From: Triparma verrucosa
Lineage: Eukaryota; Sar; Bolidophyceae; Parmales; Triparmaceae
Direction: 5' to 3'
Assembly (NCBI GenBank): GCA_030267905.1
Contig: BRXX01000220.1
Location: 1 to 64,000, forward strand
Length of the DNA: 64,000 bases
This document shows positions 32,487 to 42,389 of the stretch, piece by piece (the first letter of the stretch is position 1; every line of letters begins with the position of its first letter). Position numbers and translations under genes: made by a program. Under the pieces are notes generated by a model that worked only from the letters and a program-made list of their open reading frames with translations, searched no databases and was not told where the DNA came from.

Positions 32487-33665
32487 CTACAGGTACAGGA
32501 TAACAACCCCAATGTTGTCTCTCCCGTACCTCTGCATGGCTTGATTCTTCAAATCTTGTGCCACCTCCTTGGGGCTCTTGCCCTCTGCCCTCATCTTTTC
32601 AACCTTCTCGGCCACCTCCTCCTCCTTTATTTTATCCCATATCCCGTCCGTCGCCACCACCACTGCCAAGTCTTCTGCCTCCAGCACCACCCTCTTGACC
32701 TCGGGCAAACTCAAGATTAAGTCCTTATCGTTCCTGTGCCCTAGAGCCCTTGTCACGGCGAGAGTGCCGCTGACCCTGATAAGTTGAAAGTTGAAAGCGT
32801 TGTCTGCGATTAGAGCAGCCAACCAAACAAACCCACATTTGAAAATTACTCACCTATTTCTAAACACGAAGCCATCCGCCTTCTTTATCCTCTCCACCTC
32901 CTCCTTGTTGCTGCAGCGATGGTCAACCGTCAATCTCACGAAGCTTTCTCCACCCTTACCGCTGCTCTTGCCCTTGTTCTTGCTCTTTACCAGTACGCAC
33001 CGGCTGTCGCCGACATTGCTCGCGTACAAAACTGCATCCCGCCCGTCCCCTTCCACTCTAATGAGACACTGCGCCACTGTAGTTCCGCAGTCGGGATCAA
33101 CTTGGTTCAGCAACTCGTCCGTCTTTTGATACGCCTCGATGATTGAAGAGGAAACCGACGTTCCCGACTCAACGGCCCCCTCATCGACTGTCGATGCAGT
33201 CGTCACACTGGTCGTGCTCGTCGTGGAACCAGTCGACATGAGCTCATATGATGACGGGACTGTGGATTTTAATGAAGACTCCCCCGTCGCAATCATCGCA
33301 GTCGTCGTCGGCGGAGGAAGCAGGCCGGATAAAATTCCGGGCATCTCCGCGCAGCAGATCCCGGACGCAGTGCTGCCGCCGTGCCCGTCGTAGACCGCCA
33401 GGTAAGACTGGTAGCTACTCCTTCGCCAAAGCGGAGCTGCCATCGCCTCCGTTGAAGTCGACGCTGGCGGTACAGGAAGGCTAGCCGGGTACCTCAATAT
33501 AGCCGTGACCTCGTCCTCCTGCGTCGGGCGGTGGTCTTCATTCTGGTCCAACGAATAGCCGACGACTGAATCTTCTGTCACTGCTCCTGCGCCCACAATC
33601 GAAGCGACGAAGCTGGGCAAATTATCAGAAATTGTGGAACCAAAGTTGGAAAGGAACGACGCCAT
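32487..33665 (-). CDS. Protein phosphatase 2C family protein
   Basis: Mn/Mg-dependent Ser/Thr phosphatase, 366 aa. Exons 33665-32854 and 32775-32487 join as FRN|RVSGTLAVTRALG, the normal PP2C sequence. Metal-site motifs: AVYDGHGG, ATDGIWD and GRDNIGVVIL. Also GTTVAQCLI, YASNVGDSRCVL and LTVDHRCSN. The start has family-like spacing (DQNEDHRPTQEDEV in place of the usual RxxMED), so substrate-loop residues differ. A Ser/Thr-rich insert of about 50 residues sits after the DGHGG motif. No targeting signal is visible. Confidence 0.9.
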
Positions 33666-33798
33666 GTCTGTATATTGGTTGTTTGTGTGGTTTAAATCCT
33701 GTAGAGAATATTCTCGAAGAAGTAAGAGACGTTAAGACTGTGAAAATCGCATAGGAAGTTCCCAAAATCCATTTTCCCATTTGCCCTGGAAATTCCAA

Positions 33799-34976
33799 AT
33801 GGCCGCCTTTACCGCGAAGCAGAGCGATCTGTACGATAGGCAGATCCGCCTTTGGGGCGCTGAGAGTCAGAATCTGCTCCAGTCCTCGAAGGTTCTGTTC
33901 TTGAAGCCTGGTAAGGGCCTACTCCACACGGCAGCGTTTGCCTCTTTCTCGCCTCGTCCTCCTCTTGCCCTCAATAGCATAGAAACGGCCTCTAACCCTC
34001 CCGCTCCGTTCACGCCCGAATAAACTAAAAAAACTCCGCGCAGTCGGCTGCCTGACCGAGTGTCTCAAGAACACAGTTCTTTCAGGAATTCAGGTTACCA
34101 TCGCTCCCATGTCTGCCTCCGACGGCCTTTACGGCTCCAATGTCGTCGCTGAGGTGAAGGAGCTCAATCCCTACGGCAACGTGGACTCGGTCGACACAAC
34201 GAGCATCAAAGACGCCGTTCTCGAGGGCCACACCCTGGTCGTCGCTTACTGCGCTGATTTGGAGGAGCTCAGGGAGCTCAGTGCAAGGTGCGAGGCGGCG
34301 AAGATTAGTCTGATAGGAGCGTGCCAGTTTGGATTCAAGGCGTGCTGCTTCCTGCAGTTGCACTCGCCCACGGGGCCGCATACGTTCAAGAAGGAGATCG
34401 GCAAGGACAAGCTGTCCGATCCCGTCTCTGTAGAATACCCTCCTCTCTCAGCGATCCTGGACACCAAGGACTGGACCTCTTTGAAGGACCGATGGGGTCC
34501 TGTCCGCCATGAGCTCGTCGCCTGGAACCTCGTCACCGGCTTTGATGTGAAAGGCTCTGACCTCGCCTCCTTTAAGGAGCATGCGACTTCGAAGCTTGCG
34601 TCTCTCGACCTTGCGTCATCTTTCACAGGCCCTGAGCTCGAGGTAAGAGAAAAGATTCGAAGAGATTCGAAGAGATGATAGTGAGGCGAGGCGAGGAATG
34701 ACGTGAAGCGACGGCTGCAAATACCATAAATTATTTTCTGCCGCTTTGATTCTAACTCGTCGCTTCGCTCATTGGCTTGTACTTTGCTCATCATCGCAGG
34801 AGCTCCACAAGAGCCAGAACGCCCCCACAATATTCCCAGTTTCGGCTGTCTTTGGGGGGCTCATGGGCCAGGAGGTCATCAAGAGTCTGAGCCGCAAGGG
34901 CGAGTGCGCAAATAATATCTTATACTTTGACGGCGAGAAGGCTGGAAGTGTGCGCTATCCTCCTATTCCAAAGTGA
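33799..34976 (+). CDS. AOS1: SUMO-activating enzyme subunit 1 (AOS1/SAE1)
   Basis: Non-catalytic half of the heterodimeric SUMO E1. Exons 33799-33910, 34044-34642 and 34800-34976 give 295 aa. The N-terminus SDLYDRQIRLWGAESQ is diagnostic of Aos1-type subunits. The C-terminal block FPVSAVFGGLMGQEVIKSLSRKG, then NNILYFDGEKAGS, matches the family. The segment that is normally a Gly-rich VGLKGLGAE loop reads LKPVGCLTECLKNTVLSGI across intron 1, so it is partly degenerate, as is tolerated in this subunit whose partner UBA2 binds ATP. Intron 2 carries the branch-site motif GATTCTAACTCGTCGCTTCGCTC. A UBA2 gene is not in the window. Confidence 0.87.
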
Positions 34977-35057
34977 ATCCAAAGAGAATCAATAAAAATA
35001 CCGGGTATGCATATGTTTAAAATATCTTTTATCGAATTTATTATATTTCTCTCTCAT

Positions 35058-36325
35058 TTATTTAACCACCACGTAGAGGAAGTGATCTGCTGACTGACAG
35101 CTTCTCCACAGCTCCATGATGAAGGCGTCGTCTGGGACTGCAAAGAGCCCGTTGATGACTCGCTCAACGCCACTGTCGATCCCAAAGAGCTGCAGCACTT
35201 CGCCGAGGGTAGCTGTCGCCACCACGGGCTTCTGAATAACCTTCATTTGCTCCCCGCCTATTGCCAGGACCCTCACGGGAACAGATGCTATTTCCCTCTT
35301 CCTCCCCTTCCCAACCTTCATTTGTGATGAGAGACGAGTTAGAATTAAGTTTGGTAGATGAAAGTGTGGCGATGATAATGGCATCGCAGCTGCGCGTTTC
35401 TAGCTCTTCTCCTTGCACTTTTGCTTCTTCCGAGCTGATAATGCCTCACCTCTTCCTCACCCCGCTCTTTTCTCTCAGCCGCCTCCCTCTCAGCGTCCAT
35501 TTGCGCCCGAATCTCGTCGGTCTTCTTTTGCTGCTCGGACCTAATGTCTTCCTTCTCGTGCTTGAGCTCTCCCATTTCATAGTCTGCCACGACTCTGTCG
35601 TTGACCAGCTTGTAGGTCTCAAAGTCCCCCACCCCAACCGCCCCCCACATCTGCTCCGTCATCTGCAACGTAATGAATGAATGGGTTAGAGGGCGTACCT
35701 CGGTACCGAGCAAAGCGACCGAGAACCCCCACGTGAATATATGTTATGATATATTAGGTGCTGATAGTGCTGCTCTGGCGCATCTGAAACCTAAATGTAA
35801 CATACATAACGAACGGAACTGACGACCCCTCACAGCAACCCTCACCTCCTGCGTGATCGCCATGCCCATCCTGGCATTACCGTGTTCTAAAAATAGGGCC
35901 TGCTTGAGCTGCTGGCAGAAGAAGTGCTTTGTGGTGCTGGGTCCTTCGTAACCCAGTAGGACGTCGCTCGGGTACGACGAGAAGTGCACGGTCAGCTTCC
36001 AAGGGAGGTGCCGGATCGTCTGTGAATTTTGGCTCACACCATTCTTCAGCTGGTGGATGTCGAAGAGGACGCCCACAGGGAGGTTGAATCGCTGCGGCTG
36101 TTTGTCCACGCTGAACCACACTGCCGAGCTGGTGGATGTCAGGGATGAACCGCGCAGGGCCTCCACAGCCTCAGAGGCAGCAGCATGCAGATAAGACATC
36201 CGCGGGAGCATCAAATGTATCGGGGCAGGGGCAGCCAGGTCGACCACGTCGTACGAGGAGAGGTTGATTTCGCACGGGATCTGGCCGTGCCAAGAGAGGC
36301 CTTGGGCTCCGTCGTTGAGATTCAT
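35058..36325 (-). CDS. ATG5: Autophagy protein ATG5
   Basis: Partner of ATG12 and ATG16 in the E3-like complex that lipidates ATG8. Exons 36325-35846, 35662-35450 and 35315-35058 give 316 aa. Recognisable family blocks: WHGQIPCEINL, LMLPRMSYLHAAA, VWFSVDKQP, LPVGVLFDIHQL, LPWKLTVHFSSYP, then TEQMWGAVGVGDFETYKLVNDRV, and VPVRVLAIGG...IQKPV...TLGEVLQLFG near the C-terminus. A Lys conjugation site is expected in the helical region of exon 1-2 but cannot be assigned by eye. Exon 2 ends in a highly charged insert (ELKHEKEDIRSEQQKK...) that is longer than in animal ATG5. Intron 1 carries a family B introner-like segment. Confidence 0.88.
35663..35845 (-). mobile_element. Introner-like intron, family B, in ATG5
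   Basis: The plus strand reads CTCGGTACCGAGCAAAGCG, then ACCGAGAACCCCCACGTG and AATATATGTTATGATATATTA. Read in the gene's sense this is CACGTGGGGGTTCTCGG followed by GCTTTGCTCGGTACCGAG, the same word order as in the PNP intron at 15973-16209 and the lipase maturation factor intron at 56250-56396. Confidence 0.65.
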
Positions 36326-36582
36326 ATATAACGTGAGAGTTTTTTTATTGAAAGTTTTAGGCGACGGGAGGGGAAATGCGCTCGATGATTTTGATGTGTG
36401 TTTTGTGGGTTCTAGCGCGCGCCGGAGAGCGATAATGATTTTGATTAGGATGTAGAATATAAATCCTGGTAACGGTATCGAAGGATAGAAACTAAAATTC
36501 TAACCTAAGTGGTTTTGACACATCTGCATTGTACCAAACCCTGGTAAAAAAGTTTTCCTTTCCATTATCGTTATCGCTATTT

Positions 36583-37698
36583 TTATATATATTTGTTATT
36601 ATTTTTAATTTCATTTTGTCGCTGGTGTAGCTGCGAGACGAGGTCGGCCGTCCGCGGAATCGGCACTCCGTGAGAAGCCGCCCTTGTGACCACTTCGTCG
36701 AAGATGTAGCGCAGCTCAAGTTCCATCCCATTTCGGTAGTCGAGCAGGGTCGAAGGAAAGTACACTCCCATCGTGTCCGTGAGCAGCCACATCGCATCTA
36801 CATCTTTGGCCGACAACCGCTGCGGTTGCGACAATGAGGCGAGGTCGCTGTTCGCAACTTCTATCACCTCCTGCATGATGGTGGTCGCCTCCTCCCTCAA
36901 CTTCACGTCTCCGGCGATGTGATCTGTTGTCACGTTGAGGAGGGTGCAAAGGCCGTTGAAGGGAACGTTCCAGAGCGACTTCCTCCAGCGCAGGTGCGAA
37001 ATAGGGCTGCGCTCAAACGAGACCGCACTTTCAAAGAAATTCGTAAGGTGCCTCGTTTCTGCCTCATGGTCCAGGGAGGATTCAACCACTCCGCCCTTCA
37101 AATCGCCACAAAACGTGTGGTTGACGTGCCCGGGGCGTTCTCTGTTTGCGCAGATGTAGGCGGCGCAGCCAAAGATCGAGGCCACGGGAGTTTCCAATGT
37201 GCTGATGATCTGGGATATTTTCTGGTCGACAAGGCCATTCATAACTACTGTGATGCGAGACGTGCCGTCTGCCTTCAGCAATTTAGGCAAAATTGTAGGA
37301 AGCGTATTTAACCCTTCCTCGGTCCCCTTGAGGGCTATAACGACCCATTCTGAAGGTTGCAGATCGTCGGCTGAGGATGTGAAGCAAGTTTTTGGCGGAG
37401 AGTGTTTGATGTGCATTGTTGGGAAAACGTTGCTCGTTACGCTAAGGCCAGTACTTCGACACGCAGTAATGTGCGGAGAAGGTCCCTTTCGCGGGCTGAA
37501 GAAGATGAATTCGGTGTCCGGATCGATCACGGAACCTGCTTTCTGGTTTCGATCGTACCTCGTTCGGGAAGCCTCGAGTAGCCTGGCTCCGTAGAATGAG
37601 CCGACTGCACCAGGTCCAATTATTGAGATTCTAGACGCAGCTACGGTCGCCACCATCACGAGAAGTAGGTTTAATGCGTACAGAAGTACCAGGAGCAT
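36583..37698 (-). CDS. Ketopantoate reductase (ApbA/PanE)-family protein
   Basis: Intronless, 371 aa. A hydrophobic N-terminal segment (LLVLLYALNLLLVMVATVAA) acts as signal peptide or anchor. A Rossmann NADP site follows, ISIIGPGAVGSFYGARL. The ApbA/PanE C-terminal domain is recognisable: RWRKSLWNVPFNGLCTLLNVT (catalytic Lys in the RxKxxxN context), then a helical end with SSTLLDYRNGMELELRYI and GVPIPRTADLVSQL. True PanE reduces 2-dehydropantoate for pantothenate synthesis; the N-terminal signal means location differs from the cytosolic bacterial enzyme, and the substrate is unproven. Confidence 0.8.
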   Translation of the reverse strand: MLLVLLYALNLLLVMVATVAASRISIIGPGAVGSFYGARLLEASRTRYDRNQKAGSVIDPDTEFIFFSPRKGPSPHITACRSTGLSVTSNVFPTMHIKHSPPKTCFTSSADDLQPSEWVVIALKGTEEGLNTLPTILPKLLKADGTSRITVVMNGLVDQKISQIISTLETPVASIFGCAAYICANRERPGHVNHTFCGDLKGGVVESSLDHEAETRHLTNFFESAVSFERSPISHLRWRKSLWNVPFNGLCTLLNVTTDHIAGDVKLREEATTIMQEVIEVANSDLASLSQPQRLSAKDVDAMWLLTDTMGVYFPSTLLDYRNGMELELRYIFDEVVTRAASHGVPIPRTADLVSQLHQRQNEIKNNNKYI

Positions 37699-37931
37699 CC
37701 GCTCTGGGGATTTTGAGGAAGGTGAAGTTTGATGATCCTGCTGGGAACCTGAATCGTTATTGCCATCTCACAGGTCGCATCCCCGCCTGTGATTTCTTTC
37801 CAGCAACAACCAATTCTCGCCCAACAGCTTCTGAGTTGCTCCAACCCAACAGAAAGATCTTAATTTGGCCATAAAAAACTGCTTCCAAGCCATCACCGAC
37901 ATCGATTCCAGTCCGACCTTGAAATCCCAGA

Positions 37932-39415
37932 ATGGCTTCGATATACAGCTCATCGTTTCTCCTCGCCATGTCTTTGATGTATGTTACCCTTCCGCTGTCT
38001 CAGAGCCTCATACTCCCGCCCGAACAGAAGCTTAAAATGGGCATGGGAGAGCAGCTGAAGGACGAGTGCATTGACCTCGCCGAAGACAATGATTTCAGAT
38101 GCATCTACGCCGAAGAGGTGAGGCTCCTCGCGTTCCTCTCCTCCAACTGCCGCATCCACTCACACGCATCCCCTCCCTGCAACCCAGGCGACGAAAGGTC
38201 ACCACGTTGGCAAGGCAATCTTCAACGGCATGGCCGAGGCCGGAAGGGAGCAGACGAAGATTTTCCTCCCGTCGTACGTGAACTTTGGCGGCGAGCTGGA
38301 GAGGCTGATGGGCGTAATCAACACGAACTCTGACATCCTCGGCGGGGTGCTTGCGTGCGTCGAGCACTGGCCTGATGTTCCCGCGAGCTGCGTTGAGTTG
38401 GTCTGGCCTGATCCTCCTGCCGCTGACTTTTACGATGTTGAGGACCCCGCGACGGCTGAGTCTCAAATTCAAGACACCGAGATGTACGTGGACAAGACGC
38501 TGTCGGGCCTTGGCCTCTGCCCGTTCACCAAGAGCATGCGGCTGAGCGCGCTCGGGCTTGAGCAGGCGGGGGTGCAGCCTGGTCCTGTCAAGATCAGACA
38601 CTCTGCGAAAATTGAGAACCTTTCGACGGAGACGGCCCCTGCGGTTGCCATGGCAGCTCTCTACTGGGGCGGCGTCTCCGACATAATCGACCGTCCCGAG
38701 GAGGAGGTCGCCACGTTCCTCCTCGTCTGCCCGAGCATCTTCACTGACTTCAAGACGTTCTTCCACGCTTGCGACAACCTCATTGAGAAGACGAACCTGC
38801 TGGCGCCGGGGTTAGTGGGCCGGGTATGGTTCCACCCCGAGTACAAGCTCGCCGACGTCGGATACCAGAGCGGCGGACACGCGCCGCCGTTGGAGGAAGT
38901 CAACAACCTCATGGACAGGTGAGAGGCGAGAGACGAGAGGCATAGGGCTGCAAAGAGGGAAGCGAAGAGCTGGAAATGCGTCTTGTTATATATATCATAT
39001 ATAATTTCTATGTATAGATAAAATTCTAACTTCTAACGCCCCCCCAACTTTTGGCTCGTTTTGCTCGCCGCTACTCTTCGCTCTTCGCAGCTACCTCGCG
39101 GAGCACCCGGGGGCAGAGAAGCCCAGTCCTGAAGGTTTGGCGAGAGCCCACGACAAGACCCGGTGGACTCCTCACCCCACGATAAACCTCCTCCGGCCCA
39201 GGCAGCTCAACATTGCAAAAGAGGTGGACGTCAAGGAGAAGCGCGCCAAGGTGAGGAGACAACGAATCGTGTTGTGTTGACTCTTCAATACTAACCCTTT
39301 CACTCACCACTCGCCATTCAAATATTCAAAGGTCTATCCGAGGAATGTGGTTAGGATCCTCGAAGCTGAGAAGAAGGGAGAGCTTGAGGATTTTTTGGAT
39401 GTCTCAAAGAAGTGA
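37932..39415 (+). CDS. DUF1415-like protein with N-terminal signal
   Basis: Four exons (37932-38117, 38188-38918, 39091-39250, 39332-39415), 386 aa. A hydrophobic leader (SSFLLAMSLMYVTLPLS) suggests entry to the secretory pathway or, after it, the plastid. The centre and C-terminus follow the bacterial DUF1415 pattern: TLSGLGLCPFTKSM, ATFLLVCPSIFTDFKTFF, GRVWFHPEYKLADV, APPLEEVNNLMDSYLAEHPGAE, VYPRNVVRILEAEKKG. Before it lies a region (FNGMAEAGREQTKIFLPSYVNFGGELERL) not in the bacterial proteins. Function of the family is unknown. Intron 3 (38919-39090) contains a double TTCTAAC branch-site word. Confidence 0.75.
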
Positions 39416-39501
39416 ATTGCAGGGAATCAATATTTTTCATTCAAAATTAACAAAAGCATTCATAACCCCCCCACACCAATACACAGAGTGTCACTACTTA
39501 A

Positions 39502-40011
39502 CTACCTCGTTATGGTGCCCTTCCTCATCATCCTCGCCCTCGTCCTGAACCCCGCGTGGTGGCCAGTCCCGCCGTAAATTTTGGGGTCCTCCTGAAACTG
39601 CGACATGAAGCCGTGCGGGGACGGCTTGGGCCTCCCGTAGTTGTTGAACCACTGGTCAAAACCAGACACTGTCGCAGGAGGGGGAGCATTGCGTACCTTG
39701 GGCTTGGCCACTTCTATTTCCGAGTTCACCTGGTCGATCTCCTTCTGCATGCGCTTGATCTTCTGGGTGAGCTTCTTCAGCTCGTTCGTCGACTCGACGG
39801 CCTTCACCTCGGCGGACGGCTGGTAGTACTCGAAAAAGCCAGGTTGCTGGGCCACAGCGATGGCGGCCTGCAGGTTTTTCTTGACCATGAAGCTGGTGTC
39901 GTTCAGGCCGCCCTTCTTGGTCAGCACCGCGTTGAATTTCTTGCTCACGTCCCGCTGGAGGGCTAGCATCTGGTCCCTCTTCGCCTCCAGCTCCTTCACA
40001 GACTTGCTCAT
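39502..40011 (-). CDS. Small coiled-coil protein, unknown
   Basis: Intronless, 169 aa. A predicted coiled coil covers about residues 1-35 and 75-105 (ELKKLTQKIKRMQKEIDQV). The C-terminal half is basic with many aromatic residues (GFDQWFNNYGRPKPSPHGF, HHAGFRTRARMMRKGTITR). I do not recognise a family. The frame extends upstream, but the ATG at 40011 begins the amphipathic helix and the region before it reads poorly. Confidence 0.65.
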   Translation of the reverse strand: MSKSVKELEAKRDQMLALQRDVSKKFNAVLTKKGGLNDTSFMVKKNLQAAIAVAQQPGFFEYYQPSAEVKAVESTNELKKLTQKIKRMQKEIDQVNSEIEVAKPKVRNAPPPATVSGFDQWFNNYGRPKPSPHGFMSQFQEDPKIYGGTGHHAGFRTRARMMRKGTITR

Positions 40012-40423
40012 TGGTAGGGAGGGTTGGGGGAAGGTTGGGAAGAAGTTCTCTGTAAGCCTGTAAAAGTAACACACAATGCAGCGGTGTAAGTAAAATATTG
40101 ACATATTCAAAACTTATCGATATTATCCCCCCTAAACCAATCCCTCCTTCCGAACCAGCCAGAAAGTACCCCAATCTAACGTCAGCAGTTCCAACAACCC
40201 TGGACGCAGCGGAGCACAACTGCCCAGTCTCCAAAGCATAAATACGACCTTAGCTCCCCAAATTAAAGCCCAGCCCCGATAGAATGTCTTTTTGAAATCC
40301 CGCTCAGCAAAGCTTCTTGCCAACAGACCAATTTTGAATTAGCTCACCTGGCTGTCCAATCGTCGCTCGACCACATGGGATGATAAAGCAAGAATTCAAC
40401 AATACAAGAAATACCTTTGCAGC
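40012..40423. other. Intergenic between small coiled-coil gene and P450
   Basis: A divergent spacer of about 410 bp. Short open frames here lack motifs and splice support. Nothing else recognisable. Confidence 0.5.
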
Positions 40424-42200
40424 ATGATTTCGGTCCTAGGCGCGATTTTCAGTGTCATCGGCGCCGGTCTGGCGGTCATGACCGTCCAGTTCCTCATGGA
40501 AATGCTCAAGATCTCGCACATTCCAGCAACGCTGGCCCTTCCATTAGGTGGGTCTCATCGTCCGATCATTGCCCCTTCGCTGCTTCCTTCTCACACACCT
40601 ATTTTTCCGCAGTTGGCCATCTTTACCATCCCGGAGCTCCCATGGTGATGAAGTTCCTGAGCGTCATGAGGTAAGTCGCTCCGCGTCGTTCCCCTATCCT
40701 CCAAAAATCACGCCTTTCTCGTCGCTTTCCGCCAGTGTCCACACCCTCCCTCCTTTCCTCCAATTTAACCCACCCCCGCCACTCCCGCCCCCTCCCGTAG
40801 GCGCAAGCACGGCAAGATCTTCGCCTTCTGGCCCGGAAATAGCCCCATGATCGTCGTGATGGAGCCCAAGTGCGTCCGCCAAATCCTCACTGACACCAAG
40901 ACCTTTATTAAGGGCGCCGACTACTCGAACAAATTCGCGCTCGTGTTCGGAGAGGGTCTCGTGACTTCCAACGGGGACAAACACCGCGGCGACAGGGGGT
41001 GCCTCTCCAAGTTCTTCGTCCGCGGAGCCATTGAAAAGTACATGGACTACATGGTCCAGGAGACCCAGTTGATGATCCAGGAGACCATGGTCCCCGCCAA
41101 CGGAAAGGAGATCGACCTCCAGGAGTTCTTCCACATGCTCGCCCTCCGCGTTTTCGGCTACTTCGCCGCCGGCCACGATTACTCCAAGGACCCCGAGGCA
41201 AAGTGGATCAACCACTGCGTCTCCAACGGCTCCAACATCATCGGCGAGCACATTGTCCTTGGCCTTCCCGTCTGGGGCTTCATCCCCCGCATCAAATCCC
41301 TCAAGGCCGACGTCGCCAAGATGCACCAGCACTGCGAAAAACTCATCCAGGCTCGCGAGAAGCAGCGCTCCGAGGCCAAACCCGACTGGGTCGAGCCCGA
41401 GGACCCGCTCAAGGGAATGCTCGACGCCAAGATGTCGAGGAAGGAGGTGAGAGTTTGAAATTCGTGTATACTAGTTATCGACGTACATGCCCGATACTTC
41501 TAAGCGTAACGTTGGCTGCTGCTAAATTCTTCGCCATTTCTAACGTCACCAACGCCCCTTCTATTGCGACTCGGTTCGCTCGTCGCAGATGTACGAGCAG
41601 TTCACCACCCTCCTCTCCGCCGGGCACGATACCACTGCCTTCTTCGGGTGCTACATGGCGTACTTGCTCGCCAGCCACCCCGAGGTGCAGCAGAAGGTTA
41701 AGGACGAGGTCAAAGAGGTGCTCGGTGACAGGACTGACATCAAGCCCGAGGACGCCAAGAAAATGACCTACACCGCCAACGTCATGAAGGAGGTCCTCCG
41801 CCTCTACACCGTCATCCCCTTCGTCAACAGGACCACAGTCAAGGACGTCAACCTCCGTGAGAACAACATGAAGATCCCGTCGGGCACCACTTGCCTCGTG
41901 CCCCTGTGCTTGATGAACAGGGACCCTGACGTATGGGAGGACCCCAACGAGTTCCGCCCCGAGCGGTTCGAGGGACTGGGCATCAGCGACAACAGCGCGA
42001 AGCACGGCTACCTCCCCTTCGGTTACGGAAGCCGCACCTGCATCGGCAACACCCTCGCGCTCATCGAGGGCAACATTATGTTTGCGCTGCTTATGCAAAA
42101 GCTCACCTTCAAGAAGGTGGAGGAGTTCAAGCCCAAGATCACGGCCGGAATCTCGCTGGTGTCCAGCAACGGAATCAGGGTCCGCGTGGAGTTAGATTAA
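40424..42200 (+). CDS. Cytochrome P450
   Basis: Membrane-anchored haem monooxygenase, 479 aa from exons 40424-40547, 40613-40670, 40801-41446 and 41589-42200. An N-terminal hydrophobic anchor (VLGAIFSVIGAGLAVMTV) precedes the core. The I-helix has SAGHDTTA, the K-helix EVLR, then PERF, and the haem loop is FGYGSRTCIGNT with the thiolate Cys. The C-terminal half resembles the CYP4/CYP97-like group more than CYP51, but the clan cannot be fixed by eye and the substrate is unknown. The last intron (41447-41588) is a sense-orientated family A introner-like element. Confidence 0.92.
41447..41588 (+). mobile_element. Introner-like element, family A, in P450 intron 3
   Basis: This 142-bp intron shares TTCTTCGCCATTTCTAACGTCAC and TTGCGACTCGGTTCGCTCGTCGCAG with elements at 20138-20300 and 55435-55601 (read in their gene sense). 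Its 5' half (GTGAGAGTTTGAAATTCG) has lost the GAGCGAAGCGACGAG inverted repeat, so it is an older or truncated copy. Confidence 0.8.
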
Positions 42201-42389
42201 AGTTGAAAGGGGTTGGGTGGTTGTCAACAGTAAATGTGAATTATGCAAGAAGGAGCGGCCAGGGGCGAAACTTGTCCATTGCCGAAGCTTGTGCCTGTAT
42301 TATATTATTATTATTAGGGATTTTCAGTCTAAAAAAATATTACAATATATTTACATTTTATCTTATCGTCGTCTATAATACAGTCTATT

